NCBI RefSeq assembly: GCF_029873635.1
Contig: NC_080422.1
Location: 17,018,049 to 17,082,048, forward strand
Direction of reading: 5' to 3'
Length of the DNA: 64,000 nucleotides
DNA from: Malania oleifera
Taxonomy: Eukaryota > Streptophyta > Magnoliopsida > Santalales > Ximeniaceae
The position numbers and the translations under genes were made by a program. A model generated the notes under the pieces. The model worked only from the letters and a program-made list of their open reading frames with translations, was not told the origin of the DNA and did no database searches. Below, in pieces: positions 24,213 through 34,750 of the stretch; position 1 is the first letter of the stretch; every line of letters begins with the position of its first letter.

Positions 24213-26079
24213 TGAAATTAGGAATAGCTTCCCAAGAGGGGGGGGGGGTGAATTGGAATCTTTTTGATTTTTAAGTTTTTAAAACTTTTGCTTATGATAC
24301 TAAGAAAACAACAATTAATAAATGATTATAACACTTGAAAATACAGAAATTTAAATTAACAAACCAATCAATGAAACAAAAGTAATTCAATCACTTAACT
24401 AAGAATATTAGTGCTTTTTGGTAATTTCCTTGTAAATGTTTGCCACCTTCTTTGAGTAAGCTCTTAGTATGCAACTCTCTTGATTAAGATTTCTGCAGAT
24501 TAACCAACATACTCCCTTTTGGGTTTCCGAAAACGGTTAATCAAAACGTATTTTCTAAGTGTCAAGAGTCTTTGTTTCTTTCTTACTTTAGAAACTACAA
24601 CCTGCACTTTTAGATCATACAACAGCAGCAAGTATAGAATATAAAGTAAAGCAGAGAGAAAGACACAAGATTTTTACGAGGTTCAGCTTCAACACAGCCT
24701 ACGTCCTCGCCCTTGGCAAAACACCGAAGGGTTCCACTATAGCAGTTCTGTTATAGGGTGGAACAACGCTTGTTTACAACCACTCCTTGGTCGAGGCTAG
24801 AGCCCGCCTTCTCCAAACAATAAACCCTTGTTTGGTCAACGATCCAACAATCTAGAATCGTCCATAATCTACAAGAGAGATATCAAAAAGCTGGTGTACA
24901 AGAGAGGCTCACACAAAGAGCAGATTAGTACAAATTCAAACTATGTACTTCAAAAGATAAATATCAAGAAAGAAATATGCTTTTGAAGCTTTTGAATGAT
25001 TTCACCAAATTCCTTTACTCTAGATGAGAAATCAGTAATTCTTCAGGAATTGATGAGCAAGAATATCAGAATAACAATATTTTCTACTTTGCAAAAGTTT
25101 GATCGAAGAGAGATTTTGAGAGCAAGAGAACTTGAGAGATTTTCAATGCTTGGTATATTTTTGATTCATAAGAACCATGTATTTATAGGTTTCCAAGTAA
25201 GTTTCCTTGTTGCAAAAGTTTGCTTAGAGAGTTTTCCAAGTTATTAGAAATTTTGGGGTTCAAACGGCTATAATTTAAAAAATAAGAGTTTTAAAATTTT
25301 TACTCGTTGAACAGTGTTCAGAAGTCTGAGGATTTGAGGTCAAATGTCTGAAGTTCTTGAAACCCTTAAAAATAGAACTAGATACAAGGTCAGATGTCTG
25401 AAGTCAGAGTTCAGACGTCTGAGGTTCCAGGTTCAGATGTCTGAAGTCGCGAGTTCAGACGTCTGAGCTGCTATTGCATCTTTCTGTTTTGCTCCATAAA
25501 TTCTTGAGACGTCTGCACTTAATCTTCAGATGTCTGAACATGAAGTTCGGTCATCTGAAGTTGCCACTTCAGATATCTGAACTGAAAAGTTCAGTCATCT
25601 AATCTTTCAAGAACCTGTTTTTTTTTTTTTTTAAATTCTTTATAAACTGTTTTGCTCTTTTTTGATTTTTACAAGACTTATTTCAGAAAACTTCAATAGG
25701 TCTTTTAAAACTTTATAATCTCTAGAAAGAGCTTCAAAACATATTTCAAATGATATTTTGGCTTTTGAAATACTTACAAATATGTTTCCTAAGCCTTCAT
25801 AAGACATGCTTGAGTTCTTTCTCATGCTTTGCTCTTGAGGTTCTTTGAAAGAATTTGCTTGAGCTTCAAATATATTAGATTCTCTTTGAATCATTTAATA
25901 GTTGTCCCATACTTGATTCATATTTGATCTTCTCTTGAACCATACTTGAGCTATACTTGAACTGTGCTTGAACCATACTTGATCCATATTTCTTGAAACA
26001 CAAAACTCAACCTTTCCAAGTTAAATAGTCCTTTGTTTGTTATCACCAAAACCAATTGAAAGACCTTGTTAGGCCAATA
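24213..26079 (-). mobile_element. Sirevirus-type solo LTR inserted in the Cassandra-like LTR
   Basis: About 1.87 kb, flanked by GATTA (24208-24212) and AATTA (26080-26084), a TSD with one mismatch. It shares hallmark blocks with the Sirevirus LTR at 34751-36638: CCAAGAGGG then a G run and GTGAATTGG near the left end, AATTAACCAACGTACTCCCT-like sequence, TACGAGGTTC and CCTACGTCCTCGCC, and AGGCCAA at the right end. The TATA box on the minus strand is TATAAATA (25180-25187). An array of TCAGACGTCTGA palindromes (25310-25605) lies upstream of it. Confidence 0.82.
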
Positions 26080-26130
26080 AATTAGATGTTACTACTCATA
26101 TCAACAAGGTGCTCCTTTCTTTTCGGGAGC

Positions 26131-26215
26131 CTTCTCATAAGAACTCCACAATTAAGCGTACTTGACTTGGAGTAATTTTTGTATGGGTGACCTTCATGGA
26201 AGTTTTCTCAGCAAG
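26131..26215 (+). ncRNA. 5S rRNA-like segment within the Cassandra-like LTR
   Basis: GAACTCCACAATTAAGCGTA and GTATGGGTGACCTTCATGGA parallel the plant 5S rRNA segments GAACTCCGCAGTTAAGCGTG and GGATGGGTGACCTCCTGGGA. The 5' half of 5S is not obvious here. It is not a functional 5S gene; it is the domesticated copy carried by the element. Confidence 0.8.
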
Positions 26216-26392
26216 TGTGTGAGGACAAAAATACACTAAAAAGGACACGTGTTGGTTTGTGAGGCCAGTCATTTGTCCGATAAGGTCCGCCCCTATTGTC
26301 TGGATTAGGTGGAGGAGAAGAGACGCAGTGCTTCCTAACAGACCCAGGTTGGGGCGTTACAAGAGTGATTCAAAGCTTTTGCTCTAATACCA

Positions 26393-26690
26393 TGTCAAAA
26401 GGGAGAATATTTGGTGTTGGCTACCAATGAATTCATATTGATTGAATTGAAAATTACAAAATGTCTTCTCCTAATATATATACAAAAGTTAAGACAAAAA
26501 ACTGAATCTCTACAACATATTGGAAACCGAATCAATAGAGGGTAGCTATCTAGTCCTTACAGTCCGCATTTCAGACTCTAGAGAAGCAAGCGGCTTCTCT
26601 AGTTTTCTTATAAATCAGGGGCTTGTCTTTTCAAATAAAGCGAAGTCAAACTGAGTTAGAGGGAACAACAACATGCAGCTTTCATCCACA
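26393..26690 (-). repeat. copia-2 5' LTR
   Basis: Lies immediately beyond the PBS (minus strand TGGTATTAGAGC at 26392-26381). Plus-strand left end is TGTCAAAAGGGAG. The right end is set at TTCATCCACA by the TG..CA rule and is uncertain because no partner LTR survives for comparison. Confidence 0.65.
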
Positions 26691-27425
26691 ATTTCTGCCT
26701 CCTGATTTTCCTCTAACTTTCTCAATATGTTCTAAATTATAATCATTATCACTTAATGCAATAGGTACTTAGTGTCCAATCTTAGCTAGAGTAAGCTAGG
26801 AAGATAAACAAGAAAGTTTATTGATATATATCACCATCTTTCCTAATTAAAAAAGAATTTCTTTTTATAGATGTTGTAAAAGTAATAATTGTTGTTGTTT
26901 TGAATTCAAAATAACAGTATATTTAACTTAACAATAAATACCAAAAATAAATACGATATAATGGTTGATAAAAAAATTCATGTAATTAAATTAAAAATCC
27001 TTATAAATATTATAAAGTACATAATTATTCATGTAATAGAATAAAATTTTCATGAAAAGTTTGCTATGATAATATTTTATTCAATGATTTAAAATAATTC
27101 ATGCTAGAATTGTGATCCATCCAGACTAATAAAAAGGTACAAAAATAGATAAAAAGACAGGTTACTAAATTGTGTTTAGGATTATAAATTTCATATTTGT
27201 GTTTGAACCAATGAGTTTATATAAATTTAAATAAGATTTAATTTAACTTTTTGTTACATCTTATATGAATTTACACAAATTTGAATTCATAGTTCATATT
27301 TCAAATCGTCAAAAAGAGAAAAAAATAAATAAAATGTATTTTAATATGACCCACATGATGTTACAAAAATGCATAATTAACCTTAAACAAACTTCTTTGT
27401 ATTCTTAATATTATTAAACTAGGAA
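26691..27425. other. Gene-free AT-rich spacer
   Basis: No motif, repeat pair or coding signal recognised. Around 27181-27310 there is AT-rich, partly palindromic sequence resembling the MITE-like arms at 7552-8262. Confidence 0.4.
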
Positions 27426-27430
27426 AGAGT

Positions 27431-27890
27431 TTTTGGGATCAAGTGCTACTAGTTCTTCTAAAACTAATTGGTGGTAGAAGGGAACAAACTTTTTCTTATA
27501 AATGGCAGTGTAGAGCCCTGCACTAAGCGTCGAGTGGACATGAGGGGCTGCACCTGTCTTGTTATGGACAGAGTTGACTGCTGGCCCCTATAAAGGTAAC
27601 AATGTCCCCCCAATAGCTACCCTGTGGCACTCGAACCCGCGACTTCACTCTGATACCACTTTTTAGGATCAAGCGCTATCGATTCTTCTAAAACCAATTG
27701 GTGGTAGAAGGAACGCAGCTTTTTTCTTTAAACGACAGCACAAAGCCCCGCACTAAGCATCAAATAGACATGAGAGGCTGCATTAATTCCAAACAGGGAT
27801 GCTGCAGGCTGGGCACTCCAAGCCCATGCGATCCTTGGGCCCTTGCTCTATTGCGAACATAATTGACTGCTAGCCCCATAAAACTAACAA
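27431..27890 (-). mobile_element. TRIM retrotransposon with TSD AGAGT
   Basis: A 460-bp element flanked by perfect AGAGT (27426-27430 and 27891-27895). Terminal direct repeats 27431-27601 (171 bp) and 27661-27890 (230 bp) share GATTCTTCTAAAACCAATTG-type sequence and the AATTGACTGCTAGCCCC-type end. Between them are only about 60 bases: a purine tract on the minus strand (TTGGGGGGACA, about 27603-27612) and a primer site for iMet tRNA (minus strand TGGTATCAGAGTG, 27646-27658). That is the minimal set for a non-autonomous LTR element. The outer TG has become TT at the left. The right LTR carries about 60 extra bases. Confidence 0.88.
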
Positions 27891-28265
27891 GAGTATTCGA
27901 GTCTCATGAACCTATGACATTATAACTCCACGTGATAGAATGAGAGTTAATGAGGTAGCATGAGCCCTACTCACTACATCCCCTCTCTTCTTGCCACATA
28001 AACTTTGAATGATAACATTGCTCTTTTCCATTTGGGAGTTCACAAGGTGGGTTTAAGCCTGTTTAATTAATGCCCAATTACTTTAATCTGAAATTGAAAC
28101 AAAGACCCAAAAAAAGAAAAAGAAAAAATGAAGGAATAATTAAATTATAGATTATAGATTATAGATATATAATTAAATTACAATTCTATAGAACTAACTA
28201 CTAGGTGCCCTGCCTCTGGTCTGTAGGCGATGAATCAGCGGCCTATAGGGAGGAGGAGACTATGG

Positions 28266-28273
28266 TATAAATA
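28266..28273 (+). promoter_or_regulatory. TATA box of the EGF-like gene
   Basis: TATAAATA lies 77 bases upstream of the chosen start codon (28350), leaving a 5' leader of roughly 50 bases. Confidence 0.7.
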
Positions 28274-28349
28274 TATAAATGCTACTTTAAAACAAAACAG
28301 AGGAGGGGGGAAGGGACCGATTGCTCTGTTTTCGCACCCGAAGGCCATT

Positions 28350-31300
28350 ATGGGGATATGCGCTTTGAATTTCCTCTCTCTCAATGTTTCACTCTGTCTT
28401 CTTCTCTTTTCTCTCTTCTTCAGCAGTGCCCCATCGGCCGCTGCTTCTGCAGAGTTGATTTCTACTACTCCAAGACAAGGTAATTAACACACCACTGCCT
28501 AGATTAATTGTTGTTGATCCATGTCCCTGTTTGATTAATTTGATTGGGTAATTTAATTTTCTTTCAAATTTGTGATGATGTCGTACGTTCGCAGATTTAG
28601 ACAGATGTGAGTTCGTGAAATGTGGGGAAGGAACATGCAATACTTCCACCGACTCTGTTTTGGGTTTTCATTGTGAGTGTAAACCTGGATGGAAAAAGCT
28701 TAAGATTGGTCACTTGAGCTTTCCCTCTTGCGTTGTTCCTAACTGTGAGTCTCTCTCTCTCTCTCTCTGTTTGGGCCTTGGAATTCTTTTTCCATTCCTG
28801 CACATGTTATGTGTGTTTTGATTTTCTGGGAAATGTTTTTCTTGGAAAATTTGGGAAAGGGGATGAAAAAGCATGTGTTCATCGTAGTATCTTGTGCTGA
28901 AATTTTGAATTTTAATCGAAGTTCATGTTCAAGAATTGATTCAGTTAGAAGTTCAATCTTGTTACACCCATGACAATCTTGGACCAGTTCATCCTTCTAT
29001 GTTTGGGAGTATGATTTATCCTCGAATTTGAAATCTGCATAAATTTGGAAAAAGATTTATTCAATTTTATACTTTATTTTTACATAAATTTAAATTCAAA
29101 AATTAAAAGTCAAAAGAATTTACAAAATTTTTATATTTTTTTCTTATATATTTAGCAAAAATAAAAAAATTCTTAAATTTCAATAGGTGAAATCAGTTAC
29201 ATGAATCATTTTCTGTCAATTTATGCGATAATGAACTATTTTTTTTTTTACTTAATTTGACGGACCATTTCATAAGCATAATGTTTGTACTTATAATGTT
29301 CCTAATTCTAAAATGATCATCACCTCAATATCGATATATTTGAGTCAGTAAAATATTAAAATATGATTTGATTAAAAAATAATAAGCTCAAAACTCAACT
29401 CAAATTAAAATCGATTTTGCAAATATGTAAAAGTATAATACCTAATCTAATCATATCACAAAAGTTTCTTCAAACATATAAAATCATTTCAATAAATAGA
29501 CACAAAATAAAATTCATAACCTAAAGAATTTAATTTTCATAAGTGAATTCGAAATTATAAAATCACATAAGTTCTGTTTTAGATAAAATCTAAGTTGAAA
29601 TTGTGAGTTTCACGCAAACTCACATAAATTCTATTTAAAGATCCGAAATTTATGTTCTTAAAGATAATCTTAGCCAGACTCTTCAAACTTCTAAATCAAT
29701 TACTTTCAAAATGTTTGATAAAACTTTGATTTGTCTCCAAAAAGTCAAAAGCCTTCAAATATAATTTCAAAAAGTTTCAATTTAATAGTCAAAAGCCTTC
29801 AAATATGGTATAAAAAATTTTCAAATTTTATTTTCAGCTTTCTTCTTGTATTTTTCTTTATCTTAATTTATTTTTTGGTGTATATATCTTGCCTTTTTTT
29901 TTTTTTATTATCTACCATTGACCATGAAAATGAAACAAATAAGCGTAATGTTCGTATTTAATAATATCCCTAATTCCAGCTTGATCATCGCCTCCGGTAG
30001 GAATGCATTCTAGTTGAGTTGAGTCGAAACAGTAAAATATTCAAGCTCGACTCAACTAAAAAATGATAAGCTCGAAATTCGACTTAAGCTCGATTGATTC
30101 CATAACTATTAAACTCAAACTCGACTTCATTACAAGTTCATAAATTTCAAGCTCAACTCGATTAAACTTGACTCAATTATAAATTAATACTAAATGTTAA
30201 ATAATAAAATTTAAAAACTCGATTCGAGTATTATCACTAAATTTGAACTCGACTTGTTAAAATATTCAAGTAACTTGAATCTAACTTGAACTCGAATAGA
30301 GTTGAGTTAGAGGACGAGTCGAATCCTAGTAATTTGTGAGTAAATTCGTCACACTTACACCTCTAACATCATGCCCAAAACATTTTATTTGGTCTTCACA
30401 TATTCTTTAATTTAATTTAGGACGTCCACAATATACTGAATTTGCAGTTCTCGAATGTTTATAAGAGGAGTTTTGTTCTTCTTGGGTGTGAATTCTATGC
30501 TAATGTTCTTCAAACACAAGTCTTAGAAATTGATAATTTTAGTTATGATAACGTCGGTGCGATGTTATTGAATTTGCAGGCACAGTTAATTTCCAATGCG
30601 GCAACGACTCTGCACCGCCGCCTCCTCCACCGCCGGCTTCTACCAACGAGTCGAGCTCAGACCGTAAACATATATCTCCGGCCACCCAAATTACAGATTA
30701 TCCCTCTTAATATTTTTGCTCCACTTTAATCGATCAATTAATTAATTGATTGATTAAGTAATTACAACCTGGGGGGATATAAAAATTAATTAAAATAATT
30801 TGTGTGATCATGCAGCCTGTGCATCAGCTTGGTGCGGCGACGGAACCTGCGTCGCTCACGGAGACGGATTCAAATGCGCATGCAATGAAGGCTCCACCAA
30901 TCTGTTGAACAAAACATCCTTGGGTTGTTTTAAACAATGTAAGATTTATTCTGGGTCTTTTTTCGAATTCGAATTTCTTAAGGGGTTGAATAATAAAATT
31001 AGAAATTATTATTCTTTGTAAAATGAAATGAAAAAACAGAGCTATTTTTTACAAATAAATATATATATATTAAATATTTTTTCACATTGTATTTAAATTA
31101 TGAATACCTGTCTTTGTATTAGGCTACTTTGGTGAAGATTGCGGCGGCGTGAAGTACGGTGACTTTCCAAATTCACCACCATCTAGTGCTTCAATGAATA
31201 GTTCAAATAGTAAGTTTTCGGATTTATAATTATAAAAAGCAAAACAGTTAGTCAATTTCTTAAAACTTGTGTCTTGGGAGCATCCCGGACATATAGGGCT

Positions 31301-32049
31301 AAATTGGATCTCACTTTTAAATATAGAATCAATTTTAACCCTACATGTTCTTATGCTCCGAGGCATGAATTTCGAAGATTCTATCAAAGTTATGCTATTA
31401 TTTATCTTATTCATTAGGTCAGTGCACACACTTTTTAATGAAAGATCGCTAGCTTGCGTCCCATTCCTTATTTTCCCCCTACCTCTACAAAAGTTAGAAC
31501 TCATAGCACGATAGGGAATGTGGATTTTAGATCCTGTATTTAGATTTGAATAGATATGAATGAATTTCAATACAATTTTATATTACATTTTATCCAAATT
31601 CAATACTTCTCTAAATATAGAGTACATAACTTCGACAAGCAAGTCATAAGTTCTAATCTTCGAGAATGGAATGGGGGAGTACGTACCAATTGCTCGAGAT
31701 TAATTTCATAAAAAAAAAGTAAAATTGTGGGCTATCTTTGTTGACAAAGATTACAGTGCAAATATTTTTCTTCAATATTAGTAATCACACCTTTTTTTCT
31801 TGGCCAATTTATTGATCTAGTAGAGCTATAACAATGAAAGAATCTATTTAGGTCCCATCTTAAATTTATTTCCACTTTTTCAGACAACTTGAACTTGTGC
31901 CCAACAACATAAATTTTCCAGAGCCAAAATCATTTGTGTTGATTCAATTGTTTGAAACAGGTTCAGCTGGAGTAGCAAGCTGTTGCTCAAGGAAAGTGGG
32001 AGCCCTACCCATAGTAATGCTTACAGCAATCTTCTTGAAATGGGTTTAG
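28350..32049 (+). CDS. Secreted Cys-rich EGF-like protein, probable GPI anchor (six exons)
   Basis: The only intact host gene seen. Exons: 28350-28479, 28595-28744, 30580-30663, 30816-30938, 31123-31209 and 31961-32049. All five introns are GT-AG and every junction is phase 1. The total is 663 bases, or 220 residues plus stop. Residues 1 to about 33 form a signal peptide (hydrophobic CLLLFSLFF). Then come an EGF-like module (CEFVKCGEGTCNTS..GFHCECKPGW), a CTVNFQCGN segment, a short Pro-rich and Ser-rich linker, a second Cys module (CASAWCGDGTCVAH..FKCACNEG) and CFKQCYFGEDCGG. A hydrophobic end (VGALPIVMLTAIFLKWV) after small residues suggests a GPI signal, so the mature protein likely sits at the cell surface. 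N-glycosylation sequons include NTS, NES, NKT and NSS. It resembles plant proteins named neurogenic-locus-notch-like or EGF-like; no function is established here. Confidence 0.9.
28745..30579. repeat. Intron 2 with a diverged internal duplication and repeat debris
   Basis: Segments at about 29275-29425 and 29937-30085 are diverged direct copies (both with AAGC.TAATGTT.GTA, CCTAATTC, GATCATC.CCTC, CAGTAAAATATT and AAAAA.TGATAAGCTC). The second copy continues into a tract rich in CTCGACTCAA/GAGTTGAG words typical of a dispersed plant repeat. A 14-mer at 29001-29014 is shared with the MITE-like end at 7555. Confidence 0.6.
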
Positions 32050-33000
32050 TCCTATGATTTAGGTTAAGGATTGTTGCTTTTCTGCCTTGTTTGCTCCTTG
32101 TATTTATACAATAACCAAGCTTTGTATTGAACTTCTATGAAATATTTTTTTGGGGCACCTTTTAATTACCATCTTTATTGATCTTTGTTTCTTAAAAGAT
32201 AATGATGTGTTTGCGAATTGGACTTTCGGGCTCAAGAAATTCGGCATACTTTGAGAATGCTCGGTACAATATTGGCTGATAGAAAAAAAAAAAAGTCAAA
32301 AGATTCAATTCAAAAAATTTATTGATCTTATTTTTGCAAAATCATTCTCTTATAACTACACAAGAATGTAGCACTCAATGTATAAAACAACTGAAAATTA
32401 TAAAATTTAATTTTTAAATTTTTGACAATTAGCCAAAAAACGACAACATAAACAAATGAGTTTTCATAACCTATTTCTTCACTGTGGAAAAACAAAAAAC
32501 AACAACGATATCGAACAAGCCTTAAATTATTCTAATCTTTCTCTCCACCAACATACAACATTAACAAAATTTGTTCTCAACCTATAAGATAAACTTTTAT
32601 AATTTTTTTATATTTTAAAAAACTAATAAATGGAAAATAGAAAATGACTATGACTAAATGAGTCCTTAGATTCTCTAACATGAAGTATTCTAATACAATG
32701 ACAATGATGACAACTGACATCATTCGTATAGTGGATTAATTAATTAAAAAAGTTACAAGACAAAAGAATGTACTTTTTTGGGAAATTTGCTTTTCGTGTT
32801 TCTAGTTCAACAGTCTAAATAAAAAATCATATGATGAAAACCACCTGAGCAAATGACAAGCAAACACCTATCAAAGAATCTTGTCTACTTTAGTTCTGCT
32901 TAATTTCTTAGATAATTAAAATTACAAAATTTTCATTTCAAAATTTTATGATTTGAACATAAGTAGGAATTTTAATCCACATCTAGATTTTTAGTAACTT
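32050..33000. other. 3' flank of the EGF-like gene and spacer
   Basis: The T-rich 3' UTR after the stop contains TTGTATTTATACAATAACC and TGAAATATTTT, plausible polyadenylation context near 32110-32150. Beyond it I see AT-rich spacer without genes. Confidence 0.4.
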
Positions 33001-34022
33001 AGATCCAAATACCCATACTCGATTATGCAAAACCCGCCCTAGGACCTAGGTCAATATCCTAATAATTTGACGCGGGGCCAAGTCCAATGACTTTTAATCC
33101 TAACCCAATAGCCCAACCATTTAACTCATAAACATAACATCTCATAACCCAAACCCATGCTCCTGGCCCAATAGCTAGCTAACTAGCCTAACCCAACCTT
33201 CGGCCCAAAATTCAATTAGCATGCGACCCAATTTTAAATTCAATCCCATTAACCTAGCCCAACCATTGACCTCTGACCTTGGCTAAATTAGCTAAGTCCT
33301 ACAACCAAGAGCTCATTAAGCCCCAAATCCCTTTAGCTAAATAGGCCGGTCCAAATCCTATATTTATTATTTTCATGGCCTAATTGGGCTAACTTAACCC
33401 AAGACCCTAGTACCCTAACCTAGCTAGCCAAAACTTAACTTGGGTTAGAACCTAGGTCAAAACCCTAATCCCCGTTTGATTCATGAGAAAATGATAAGAA
33501 ACATTGGAAAATCCAAGAAAATAGAAAAGAAAACATAGGAAAAAGAAGGAATTTTTTTGGAATAGGAGAAATACTTTTCTTTACAAATTCGATGTTTGGA
33601 TCTGTGAGTGGAGAGCTTAAAGCTCTTTGCTCCTACTTTTAAATCAAGACCTACAAAAAGAAAAAAGAAGAATCCGAGAAAATAGTTAGAGAAAGAAGGA
33701 AAGAGAAGAAAAAAAAGAGAGAATTGGAAGAGAAAATAAAGAAGGCAAAGAAGAAAGAGAGAGAGGTATGCGAGAGTGAAGAAAGAAAGAGAGGTTTGCG
33801 AGAGAGAAGAAAAAGAATAGAGAAATAAAGAAAAAAGTGTAGAGAGAGAAGTTTGCGAGAGAAAATGGAAAGAGAAAGAGAGATAGGTTTGTGAGATATT
33901 AGGCAGATAGCAGAGGGAGAGAGTTTTGAGAGAGAAAGAATAGTGAATAGAAAAGGGAGAAGGGTGAGAAAGAATCAAAGAGAATGAGAAAAGAAGAGAG
34001 AGATAAAGAGAGAAAAAAAAGG

Positions 34023-34061
<39 letters not shown>

Positions 34062-34750
34062 GAGTGGAACACGTGTCATGACCGTACGAACGGTGATATG
34101 TAGCATAACCAGGACCGTGTACTCGGGGAGCGACGTGGCGTAACCCTAACCGTCTAATTTGTGCTTTCTCTAGATGATCGGATCATTACCACGTCAACGA
34201 TCCGTGTCAAACCCCCAGGGTGAGCCGCGTTCTGTGACGTGGCTGGTAATATCATGCTAACATCACCTTACTATAGAAAATTCAAAAATATATATATATA
34301 TAATAAAATAAATCAATGCCACATGTCGCCACCACTTGTTGACACGTGGCCACTCTTCCTGACTAGGTCAAACTCAGTCTGAATGTTGGTTAATTTATTT
34401 AATTTTAAAATTGATTTCTAATTTTCTAAAAATGAAAAAATAGTAAAAATTAGAAAAAATAAGAAAAATATCTAAAAAGTCAGGAAAATAATAAATAAAA
34501 TTCATTTAAGTCATTTTGACTTGGATAAAAAAAATGGGAAAATAAAATCTCAAAAATGAAGGAAAAAGTCTTTTAAAATCCTAAAAAATTGTAATAAAAT
34601 TTTGGAATTTCTTTTTTTGAATTCTAAAATAAATTTGGAAAAATATAGGAATGTTTTGAAGACCTTATTTATTTATTTATTTATTATTATTTTTTTTATC
34701 AAGGTTGATGAATTTTCTTGATTATTATATATATATATATATATATATAT
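33000..34750 (-). repeat. LTR-like promoter segment, family unresolved
   Basis: On the minus strand there is, in order: a U3-like stretch with ACGTG-containing words (CCACGTGTCAACAAGTGG near 34340, CACGTCA and GACGTGG words at 34190-34250), a TATA tract (34023-34060), a long pyrimidine leader (34020-33480) and a Pro/Asn-codon-rich tail. This order resembles a gypsy LTR, and the Sirevirus LTR at 34751 may have landed in it. I could not find a partner LTR or TSD, so the family and ends are open. An ORF called on the minus strand at 33481-33978 is just the pyrimidine tract. Confidence 0.35.

Larger units (their letters stand above)
24177..26361 (+). mobile_element. Cassandra-like TRIM LTR with 5S rRNA-like segment, split by a Sirevirus LTR
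   Basis: Starts TGTGATACCCC and ends GGGGCGTTACA. The part right of the Sirevirus insert holds a sequence clearly related to the 3' half of plant 5S rRNA (26131-26215), the defining property of the Cassandra TRIM family. The layout fits: polymerase III type sequence inside an LTR of a few hundred bases. Only one LTR copy is present, so this is a solo LTR. The 5-bp flanks (ACATA and AGAGT) do not match, so the insertion was altered later or my boundary is off by a few bases. Confidence 0.75.
10141..26690 (-). mobile_element. copia-2: decayed minus-strand Ty1/copia, split by nested insertions
   Basis: Reading right to left: 5' LTR (26393-26690), iMet primer site (26381-26392), gag start (ATG 24175-24173), gag, protease, gag-pre-integrase (to 22454), a gap, integrase C-terminal block (about 12140-12277), RT and RNase H (11640-10144). 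Two insertions split it: a Cassandra-like LTR (24177-26361) between PBS and gag start, and gypsy A (12278-22453) inside integrase. The integrase catalytic core, roughly 200 codons, is missing at the left gypsy junction together with the last bases of the gypsy LTR, which suggests one deletion after the gypsy inserted. No 3' LTR was found. Confidence 0.85.

Noticed and set aside
26131..26215. A functional 5S rRNA gene
   Set aside because: Only the 3' half is recognisable, with many changes and inside a TRIM LTR.
33481..33978. 165-aa Ser/Phe/Leu-rich open frame on the minus strand
   Set aside because: Codes through a purine/pyrimidine tract of an LTR-like leader; no domain, no start context.
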